The position numbers and the translations under genes are program-made. Below, in pieces: positions 9,094-18,431 of a stretch of 21,036 bases of DNA. The first letter of the stretch is position 1; each line of letters opens with the position of its first letter. The stretch spans positions 1-21,036 of the forward strand of contig QXVZ01034467.1 of NCBI GenBank assembly GCA_008931825.1. Reading direction: 5' to 3'. The notes below the pieces were generated by a model, which was not told where the DNA came from, ran no database searches, and saw only the letters and a program-made list of their open reading frames with translations. The DNA is from Phallusia fumigata (lineage: Eukaryota > Chordata > Ascidiacea > Phlebobranchia > Ascidiidae).

Positions 9094-11638
9094 TCATTCA
9101 GCTGTTATCAGGGACAAAATAGCATTAGTAACATCCATTGATTGATCATCAGTAAGAACAATATCCCAGGCATCCATGAAACTATCCAGAAGGACATCAA
9201 CCTGGAAAATAAATACAACGTTAGTTATACTAGTAGAGGTGGGATAGGATTAGACAGCGCCAGCATGGACATGTGGTTAGTGCAACAGCCTTGCGCTTAT
9301 AAGGTTGTTGGTTCTATTCCCATCTCATGTATTTGATGTTTCCCTGTAGCAGCAAACCCATTCAGGGCAGGTGGGCAAATCAAGTTGTGAAATTCAAAAA
9401 ATAGTTAATAAAACTACAATACGACCTGTCACTTATCAGAGAACTTTTCAAAGCCCATCACATTTATGTTCTGTATAAGCCAGCAGGAACAAGTAAGTAT
9501 AATAAGAAACATAACTGTCATTGATGGCTTGCTTTGTTGCACATTGGCAATTTGTCACTAGTTGTTTTTTGGTTGAGCAAGGTTTTGTTAATATTATGCC
9601 TGGCAGCAACAGTTCATTAGTGAACGTGTTTACGCACAGATAAAAAATAAATTATTTCATAACCTTATCATTTAAATATCCAATCTTCAAACAAGTAGAC
9701 ACATCTTCAACACCATCAGCCATGTGAAGATCTCCCATTGAATCGCCCAACAATAAAATATTATGTCTGTGTCGTATATCATTGAAGTATTGAGAATGAC
9801 AGAGAGATCCCTCATTCTTGTTGAAAACATGAATTAGTTCACCCAAGAATCCAACCATTTTTCCCTGTCAAAATGAAATTGACTGAAATAAAAAATACTC
9901 TTGTGCACTACAAAATATTTGCTTTGGTAGCACAGTGTGGTATTGTGAGTTGCCAAAGTTGTATGAAACCCTTGGATTTAGAAATGAAATACTCAGTATC
10001 AAGCATCTCTATTCCTAATGCCCAACCAAAATCTGAAACCCTTGCTTTTTTAATTGTAAAGTTTTGTCTCACAAACGCAGCTCTCCCAAAGAATAAAATC
10101 ATGAACATTTCGATTTTAAAATACTAAACACAAATCTGATCATAATTCGTAACAAAAATAGCTTTTCAAAGAGCTTTATTGTATAACTGACAGTGACAAA
10201 AGTTATTGCCGAAATGTGTGACGTAAAAAACAGTTTGGGCCAGCACCCAGCATAATTTTGATAAGAGTAAACATTTCAGTTGTGAAGAAAATAGGTTATG
10301 CAAGTAACGTTTTGTTACATTAAAGATACATGATGTCATAGCACCGCGAGCATTTGCATAAGATGTCTGGTGCTTGTCCACACAGAACACTTGCATTTGC
10401 AACAAGAATTTTATGTGTGATGTAAATGGTGTACAAACCTTTTCATTGAAGTCCATGAAGTTTGAGACAATCTTCATGTTGGGATGAAAAGTAGATTTTT
10501 GTAAAATGACTTCCTTCAGAACATCTCCAACACCAGCTGAAAATATAAGTAGTGGAACAGATTGATTGTTGAGTAATGCAAACATCTCATCACATCCTTC
10601 CCTGAAAAGGTTTGCGGATGAAGATTAAACAAAAATCAATCCTGCTGGTTTGGTAGACAAGTCGACATTTGGCAGCCAATGCTTGTGCACATATATACGG
10701 ACAACACTAGAAAATGTCACAAAACCTACTTCAGTCTAACGGTTGATTCTCTCACAGCTTCTGAAATATGATCCTTGAGAATGTTGGCATCGAGCATGAT
10801 AGCATGTGATGTTTCATACCTACAATGGAGCCAAAAAGGTATAAAGGATAAGGTTAAGAGTATGAACAATGACCAACATGCATATTACCATCACCATTCA
10901 ATCATGTAGGGGATTTTCTCTTTTATTGTCATGTTGTGGTCAATTTCAATGCTGTAGTATTTTGTTTTCAGATCTTGCAGCTGCATTCTTCTACTTTCTG
11001 GCATAACGAGAGCTGACTCTAGGATCCCTGCAAAGAAAAGTGTACATTCAAAACAGTAACCTGGTATAAGGTTAAATTTAATATTTGAAACTAAAATGAT
11101 TACATCCAATTTAAACTGGAACTTACCATGGCAACTTGGGCAGATTTTACCATTGTAGGAATGGCGACTTAGAGTTCTGTCAAAATCACTGATGACCTAC
11201 AACAAATTCAAAGAATAAAAGTGAGGGTTCATAAACAAGGGTAAACATTGTTTACAATGGGAGGTAAATTTATTCAAGCAAATGTAGAACAAACATTTTT
11301 GCAGTCACTGATTTACCAATCATTTTTGGTCAACACAAGAACTTTAGTACAAATGTGCCACTGTCTAAAAAACACTAGATATACAATATTATATACGAGC
11401 AAATTTTATGTTTTTGGGCAAGTTTTTGAAAGTGCCGGTAGAAGGGAAATCTAATTCCGTACAACACAATTAAGGAAGTATAGCATTGTCTTGCAAAATT
11501 ACTAAAGGTACCAATATCGCCTCACTGCAATCAACAAACCTGGAGGGACTTGGATCCACCTTTCATCAAGGCCTTTATCTTCCCATTGACAACAGCTTTG
11601 TTTTTTATGTGAACGTTGGGGCTGGTTAAAATATCCAT
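9094..11638 (-). CDS. NT5C3: Cytosolic 5'-nucleotidase III (pyrimidine 5'-nucleotidase, HAD family)
   Basis: Seven coding exons, read right to left: 11638-11540 (within exon 11685-11540), 11196-11127, 11027-10895, 10819-10730, 10601-10439, 9864-9664, 9201-9094. All have GT donors, AG acceptors and agreeing phases, giving 287 residues, close to the 286-297 of human NT5C3A short forms. HAD motifs: I, D37-F-D39-R-T, where the first Asp is the nucleophile; II, IFSAG with Ser152; the likely motif III Lys201 in HVFNK; IV, GDSMGD with Asp226 and Asp230. Other family stretches are [52 protein letters not shown] and WDIVL. The enzyme dephosphorylates pyrimidine nucleoside monophosphates (CMP, UMP) with Mg2+ in the cytosol. 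The chosen start ([14 protein letters not shown]) aligns with the start region of the short human isoforms; longer forms are treated separately. A/B paralogue assignment is not possible here. Confidence 0.93.
9255..9400 (+). repeat. tRNA-derived SINE-like element in NT5C3 intron
   Basis: Box A-like TGGACATGTGG (9266-9276) and box B-like GGTTCTATTCC (9310-9320; 9 of 11 against GGTTCGAATCC) have tRNA-like spacing. A core of GTGGTTAG(T/C)GCAA, an interval, then AAGGTTGT is shared with the element at 13277. No clean cloverleaf is visible and the sequence continues into non-tRNA DNA, so a SINE is more likely than a working tRNA gene. The right boundary is approximate. Confidence 0.5.
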
Positions 11639-11890
11639 GATACTCAGAAAAAATCCTGGCACGGTGTTTCTTTGCAATTTAAAAGCTAAAATGGCACAAC
11701 ACATATGTTGTTAGTTTTATGGATAATTCTCACATTTAAAGTTACTACATTACCAATGAAGTTACAATTAAACCTACGAAAGTTTGCAGGTGGGTATAAA
11801 CTAAAGTTATAAAAAGCAGGGCACCACTTTACCTGTTTTTTGTCTAAAAACACGGTAAACAATCACACGCAACACGACTATGGCGAGCTT
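11639..11890 (-). other. Upstream exon region of NT5C3: 5' UTR or alternative N-terminus
   Basis: The exon holding the NT5C3 start extends 5' to 11685, where TTTTAG gives an acceptor. It is open for 15 more codons before the ATG (FKLQRNTVPGFFLSI). Further upstream, a segment ending at 11833 with donor GTAAAG matches in phase 1 and would add LAIVVLRVIVYRVFRQKT, a hydrophobic stretch followed by basic residues. Human NT5C3A has a long form whose N-terminus is also a hydrophobic segment followed by a Lys/Thr-rich stretch. Here the frame meets a TGA about 20 codons upstream of the donor with no ATG between, so either this is 5' UTR or another exon supplies the start. Confidence 0.4.
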
Positions 11891-12276
11891 TCACGGAATA
11901 TCAAAATGCTTTGCGTCTTTTCACAAAATTGCACGCTGCTGTGAAACAAATCAACACTTCAAAACAAGCACATGCCACCGCCATAGAGATCGTATTATAA
12001 TGCAATAAACTTTCTATGGTTTCCATACTTTTTAAACAAAACACTTTTTTACGAATCCTCAACTGAACTTTTTTAATTCTCTCTTGCAAATATAGTTATG
12101 AACCTTTAAATCACCGATACCAACTTTTTATTCCATCAAACCTTTTTAAACTGTGATAGTAGATAACAAGTCTATATCGCCTGAGGCAATTCCAAAACAG
12201 CAGTGCTTTCGTTTTAATCAGTTTGAACTGGTTTTATGGATTTGTTGTTCTATATACAGCAGAATACAGTTGAAAG
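11834..12276. promoter_or_regulatory. Candidate bidirectional promoter region between NT5C3 and GAL3ST
   Basis: The two genes are divergent, with start codons at 11638 (-) and 12277 (+), so transcription of both must begin in or near this interval unless distant 5' exons exist. I see no convincing TATA box placed for either gene. A tract ending TATACAG (about 12260), just before the GAL3ST ATG, could be a splice acceptor, including a spliced-leader acceptor as used in tunicates. Confidence 0.4.
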
Positions 12277-15200
12277 ATGGCAAAGCGATGGCGTAGAAGT
12301 ATTAGCCGTATGTCAGGCATCATCAGGACGTTTACATTTTTGTTGTCAATATTGTGTTTCTTTCATATCTATCAGGTACAATTTTATTTGTGGTTTGGTG
12401 TTGTTATTAGCAATAGCAGCGTTTGGATAAAACTTGTCTTTATAAAATTAGCAGTACAGTTTTGCATCTTCAATTGCCTAATTTGTTTTCAGGTCAATCT
12501 TTACGCAACCAACAACGTTGAAACAGCACGACGAAAAAAACACATGCTCTTTCTGGCCCACGAAAAACTCCTCGATCAACGCGAGGGTAAATTTACAGTT
12601 ATAACTCTTTAATAAGCAAACAAGACTTCTGAGCACCGAGCCAGCTGTATTTTTCTAAAATCCTAGTTTTGTTTCCTTTAAAGATCAACACGAAAAACGC
12701 AAACAGAAGTACGTTGAGGAAAAGTTGATGCGAACTGATTCCTGGGTGGAAAGTGATAAAACACAAGCTAACAAATCATGCACGCCTAAAGAAGGTCTTG
12801 TGTTTGTCAAAACTCACAAAACAGGTAAATAAAAATTTGCAAGTTTATCTTTGGCGATATTATCTATAGCATTCAAAACAAATAATCCCAGACTTGAGTA
12901 TTACATAATGTCAAATAGGCTACTTTACTAAATTTAAACGCCTTTACATTGATTTTTTTACTTTAGCAAGTACCACAATTACAAACATCGTACTAAGGTA
13001 TGCTGAACAGCGCCGCTTAGTGGTGGGTCTACCTCCTGACCGACGTTGGGAATTAGGGGGTTACCCTGCTATGTTTGACCCGAAGATTGTGACGCCACGA
13101 GTGAAAAAATATCAAATGTTATGTCACCACATGAGGTAAGTGCTGATATACTTGTAACACTCGTGTGTTTATCCAGCACTTCGTCATAATTTAGTAGAAA
13201 GGTTGGCGGTTCTGTTTGTTTGGACAACTTGTGTTCAGCTAAGCAAGATATTTTTTGGCCCTGTTTAAACCCGTGCCGCCAAGCTGGCTAGTGGTTAGCG
13301 CAAGTACATTATGCTCGCAAGGTTGTGGGATTTAAGCCTGTCTCAGTCGCTTGTATTTTCCTGAGCGAGGAACTTAAGCGGCATTGCGCCAACCCAGTGG
13401 ACTCGATGAGTTGGCCAAAATTGAATTTACTATGAGCATAACGCACTCAGATACACTCAGAACGTCAAATAGCTGCGCAAACTTGAAACTTTATAAACAC
13501 ACAAAATAGAAGCAGTCACAATTAGTGGATTGAAGTTAATTACGCTGCTATGTGACGTAATCTAAATATGCGCAAATTTGGGGCGTTCGGTCCAAGATAA
13601 AATAATTTCGACATTCGCAGATACGACCATCGTCAAGTGAGCAGAATTATGCCGAAGGACACTTTCACAATCACCATCTTACGAGAACCGAGCGAATGTT
13701 TCGAGTCAGGCTTCGCCTTCTTTCGTGACTGGCCTTACTCCGCGTGGTTCGAGAATCAGACGAAACCCGAAATTCTTCAAGAATTCATAAGCGAACCGGA
13801 GACTTACTACAACCAATCCACACCGTGGTTCTTCAGAGCCCGAAACTACATGGCATTTGACTTGGGTAAGATTGAAGCGGACAAATTTAACAAAAAACCA
13901 CAAGATAACCAATAAATCAGGGACTCTTGCATGATTATTACGATTGTCCCAGCAGGCATTGCGCATTCCACCACTAGATTTTTGTTTTTAATACAAACTT
14001 GACTAAAACAGAGGATTTAAACCGACTTTAACCAAACGTAATGTTTCTGTGTGAAAAAATCAAAACGTTGATGTTATAAAATTCTTAATGACGCCATTAT
14101 TTTAGGGTTCGACCCAGATCGAAGTGACGTCACCTATGCAAAATACGCCATTCATAAAATGGATGGGTGGTTTGACCTCGTACTGATAACAGAGAGGCTG
14201 GACGAATCGCTCATCCTCTTAAAAGGTTAGTGTTTCGACGCAGCTCCAAATAGGATTGCAACATTAAGTATGTGGTGCATGAACAAGGAATCTTAATTTG
14301 CTTTATTTCACTTAGACCACTTATGCATGGACTCGTATGACGACATAATCTACATACGGTTGAAAGTGCGCCAACCAGCGGCGAAACGGGAGATGTCAAA
14401 TGACGTAAAGAAAAAGATTCGGAACTGGAACTCGCTGGATGCCCGACTTTACGAATACTTCGCAAATAAACTTGAGCAGAAGGTAAATACTTCCTACCGC
14501 ATTGTCAATGTGATAACAAAACCAAATTTTCGCGTGTCGTTTGCAGATAGACGCATACGGAAGAAAGAGGATGGAAAACGAACTGAGCTTCTTTCGTAAT
14601 ATGCTGGAGAAAACTAGAAAAAGGTAAAATATTGTACGTGGAAAATACACTACAGATGTAATGCTAAACCTACAGACATCTACGTATTCGTTGTTTGTTT
14701 GTTTGTAATTCGTTGGATTAGACTGAAGGGCATCTATGAATCACACGTAAGCGCATTTTTATGTCTGGAGTCTTCCATAAGCAGTCATGCTTTCCAGCGG
14801 TTACGGCATTCTGATTTTCATTTTAATACACATGACATACACAAAACCTGTAAGTGGCAAAGCAGACCTGCAACTCACACTTGGGAGAAAAGCTAAAAAC
14901 ACAAGGAGCGGCCACAAGCTGACGCTCGTTGTGGTGCGTCACAGGGTGTTTTCCCTTCGCCATCACCTAGCCACCTATCGGCTTTGTGAAGCAAAACCTT
15001 TACTTTGTCTAATGGTTACTTTGTGCGTCAGGTGTGTTGATGAATACGACCCCGACGACATGAAGCCTTGGGTAAGCCGGATCAGGTTGAGGGAGGACGC
15101 GGATGAATATTGCGACAAGCTGTCGTGGGGAGAGGTAAGCAATGAAATGATTAGCACAATGAGCAGGTTTGAGATTCACTGTAACTAAGCTGGCCACATT

Positions 15201-15548
15201 CTTACCAGCTGTACTACGGTCAAATGTCAGCGACTTAATCTCGCAAAATGTTCAGGATTAGATGAATGTCACTAGATCACGCAATTTCCCAAAACGGGAC
15301 AGACTGTCTTATGCATGCTCATTATGGCTCTAGTCTAGATAAACCAAGAAAAATACCTTAAATTGGCTTGATTTAAAACAACTGATGTCGGTGTCAAGGT
15401 AAAATTCGGAGACTACATTCGCGAGAAGCAATTAAAATACACGGACACCTTGTCTCTCCATCAACCCACCTACGATGAAATAAGTAGGATGCTCGCAGAC
15501 GCACAAGCGAAGATGATCGGAGAGGAAGGTGTACGGAAGTCTGCATGA
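12277..15548 (+). CDS. GAL3ST: Galactose-3-O-sulfotransferase family protein (type II Golgi enzyme)
   Basis: Ten coding exons: 12277-12375, 12493-12586, 12684-12824, 12967-13135, 13621-13865, 14106-14225, 14316-14482, 14547-14623, 15032-15134, 15399-15548. GT..AG and phase agree throughout, giving 454 residues, within the usual GAL3ST range. Residues about 13-32 after a basic start (MAKRWRR) form a signal anchor, so the catalytic part faces the Golgi lumen. The 5'-phosphosulfate loop is KTHKTAST (107-114), binding PAPS; the 3'-phosphate site is ILREPSECFESGFAFF (from about 187). RNYMAFDLGFD and WFDLVLITERLDESLILLK-type motifs are typical of the family. N-glycosylation sequons occur at N213 and N232. 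The enzyme transfers sulfate from PAPS to O-3 of galactose on glycolipids or glycoproteins; which acceptor cannot be told. The last intron has a poor pyrimidine tract, but the exon is phase-correct and ends TGA. Confidence 0.92.
13277..13440 (+). repeat. tRNA-derived SINE-like element in GAL3ST intron
   Basis: Box A TGGCTAGTGG (13285-13294) is an excellent match to TRGCNNAGYNGG and is followed by TTAGCGC. A degenerate box B lies at about 13327-13338 (GGGATTTAAGCC). The head shares GTGGTTAG(C/T)GCAA and AAGGTTGT with the element at 9255, and both continue into TCTCA and a TTT-CCTG stretch. A non-tRNA body follows. It lies in the fourth intron and does not disturb splicing sites. Confidence 0.6.
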
Positions 15549-15857
15549 GTTTAAAAGCAGTTTTACGCTCCACTGTTACTTATTTATCTTGTGTTTGCAC
15601 ATTTCGACTTGTTATGCGCCTGTGAATTTGCACCGTCACTTTTCACGTGTTTAGAGATTCTATTTGTTCACTTTTTCAGATAAGACGTTTATTTACATTG
15701 CACTCTAGTGTGGGTGTATGACAAGCCCGCTTTTTATTCGGCTTTATACTCTCTGTAAAACACCTACGTGAAGATAATATCAACCTTGTGAATGTTCTGA
15801 GTTTATGTACCAACATTCGAGTTCTGAATTCAAGCCACAGCCTCCGTATAAAGTACA

Positions 15858-15863
15858 AATAAA
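15858..15863 (+). terminator. Poly(A) signal (AATAAA) for GAL3ST
   Basis: Canonical AATAAA lies 310 bases after the GAL3ST stop. A GT-rich stretch (TTTTGTGTGGG) about 10-20 bases further on fits a downstream element. Confidence 0.6.
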
Positions 15864-18386
15864 CGCGAAATTTTGTGTGGGCGACGTGAAAAAGTCCCTC
15901 AGATTAATAACGCACGTGACTAATTGGTAATCGTCATCAACACGTCCATGATCTCAACACTAAAAATTCGCTGAAAAATTAACAAGGAAATTCCCTTGAA
16001 ACTGTTACTCTGATAACCAAGTCATGTTAGGGCAGTGTAAGTCAATACTGTGTCTTCGCTGAAATTAAAACGTCAGCATAAGAGAGGTCACGTTATGCCT
16101 TAGTTCTGTTGAGTTGAAAATGTCAAATGTAGCGTGAAGGCATTATAAAAGTCACCCAAAGTCCTGTGTCTCGTGTGAGAATGTCAGGCATTGATAGTGC
16201 GCAACGAGTTCTAGGGATCAAACATTTCAACGTCTGTTTGTAATTTGCCCAGTCACGTTTACAAGGGGCTGGGCACGAACCGAAAGGTAGCCTACCAAAG
16301 AAAGGTTCTCTGCAGGCGAAAACTTGATTTTCGGAACAAAGCATTTTATGAGGCTGTGACGAATGTATTGATATGAGATTTTGGAGCAAGCTACTGCTTA
16401 CTTGTTTATCACGGTATTTACTGTGAGGGGTTGAGCGGTTTTAAACTTGTTGTGATTTAACCCCAGACGACTAGGAAGACCCACCCCTATTTAAATTAGT
16501 CAATGCAAATGAGATGAATTTGTTTGTACGTTATCGAAACTAATTAGGTTCGTGAACCTACGTAGATAAACCCACAGACGAGGAACCACACAAGACACGG
16601 ATTTGTAAAGTAGATCAACTGAAAGCATAAGTTCAATAGAGCTTGTATTTGGTGATTGCATTTTATTGCAAAGGTTTTAATGTGTTCCTCATACGTGCAA
16701 ATGTTGCCATCAGTTTAATCATGCGGTTGACCACAGTTTGGCTGTACAGTAAAACATAAGGGTTGTAATGAAATGATCCTACAAGATAGGAAGTTTAGCT
16801 ATCATAATATAGTGGTGGTTAAACTTAATTATACGGCCGAGCCAAAACTCGGTCACCAAATTTCCACTACTAGAGCAGAACAAACTGGTTTCGACAGAAA
16901 TCTACATTTACCTCTTGATAATTATAACCTGGACCTACATATTGGCGGTCGAGACGGCCGAAAAGATGGTTATTAGATGTAATTATCTTTAAACGAGTGC
17001 GAATAAAGATTTGTCCGCACGTCAAGTGTTAAGTTATTGCACAATGGATTATTGAATCAAAATTGGCGATGAATAACTTGACAAGTTATATTCAGGGATA
17101 TTTTACACAGAAAAACTCGCGCGACCGGTTCTTACGCGAAACCATGAACTTTTCTCTCGGTTTTGAGAGAGTCGAGGACGAGACAACGCGAAAAGCGCTT
17201 TATCTGCGAAACAATTGCCAGTCGGGCGGTGCTGGCGGGATTCAAAACAATTAGACGTCAATGGCAGTGCTTAGCGCAGGCAGCGATTTTGAAAAATGGA
17301 AAACTCAGTAACTTTACTCTTATTAAGGCAGCAAACTACAAAAGCAAACAATTCAAGTTGGCTACAGTAAAAGTTTTATTTGTGTTTATTTGTTTCATTG
17401 TCGTTGTAGGTTTGAATTCTTTCTGCAAAACAGAGTTGTTAAGTTGTGGAACACAATTGTTTCAAACATTTGAATAACTGGCCTAGATGTTGCAGAATAT
17501 GTTTTTAGGGCAATTTTTGTCCGGTTTAGGTGTTTTAATTTCCTTCATTGATCATGCCAAAGGTGAGTCCAACTTCGTTATATTAACACCGTTGTTTTAC
17601 AGGCGCCAAGTGTAATCAGGTTTGGTTTTGTTTTCACCGCCATTTCAGGTTTCCACTGTGCGCCAAATTTTTGTGGCAAAAAAACCCAGGCCGAATTTCA
17701 ACCACTGGCGTAAAATTGTGCCTGGCAGATTGAAGTTGTAATTTTCGTTTTGAATTAAGACGCATTCGTAAATTACATGCAAATGTACAACAGTGTGGGA
17801 AGTGTCGTTGCATAACAGCATGAGATAAGGTGATGTACACACCCGACGTATGGCTTGTAATGTCAGTTTGTTATGAACACAAGCAAAGTTACACATCGAT
17901 TAGCTTAACACAGAAGGGCTTTATATCAGATCAATTTATCTTTACTTTAAGGGACTATTGGCTTCAGAATTATTGGCTTTGTAACATGTTTAAGAATGTA
18001 ACATATGAATGAGTAAACATTAGATTTTAGCAAAGTTTTTGCGTATTTCTATGACAAGTTCGACGTATGGAGGCGTTGTTCCTTTAAAACAAACCAAACG
18101 TATGGTCTTTACGTTGCAATCCGTACAGCGTTTTGTGCTTTGCAAAGCCCCCGTAAGCCGCTAGAGCTTTTGCAAACTGTATTGTTATGTCGTGATGTAT
18201 TGAATAGCCGAGGGGGTTGAACATAACTCGGCGAGTTCTCCGGCTCAAACCGAGCGATCGAAAACTGACATTCAGGTCTGGTAAAAGATAAAATCACGCC
18301 CCGCTGCTCTGTCCGCCGGGTTCTGCACCCGCATAGCTGTACATATATGGATGTATATAGGATATTGGAAGTTTTTGGCGGGTCAC

Positions 18387-18431
18387 AGCCTGTCTGTGAT
18401 GTTTGAGAAGGGTTAAAGGACCAGACAGGCT
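18387..18431. repeat. 10-bp perfect inverted repeat (possible hairpin)
   Basis: AGCCTGTCTG (18387-18396) is the exact reverse complement of CAGACAGGCT (18422-18431), with a 25-base spacer. It sits in a locally GC-richer island (about 18200-18440) within AT-rich DNA. It could be part of a small mobile element, a non-coding RNA hairpin or chance. Confidence 0.4.

Noticed and set aside
10166..10585. 139-codon minus-strand open frame taken as one protein
   Set aside because: Only 10439-10601 is coding, as an NT5C3 exon. The rest of the frame runs on into the intron past the GTTTGT donor.
13277..13345. A functional tRNA gene
   Set aside because: Box A is good, but box B is degenerate and the stems do not pair well, so a SINE head is the better reading.
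14691..14706. Short TTGT tandem repeat
   Set aside because: Only four units in an intron; ordinary slippage.
14787..15188. 133-codon plus-strand open frame
   Set aside because: Only 15032-15134 is real, as the ninth GAL3ST exon. The start and end are intron read-through.
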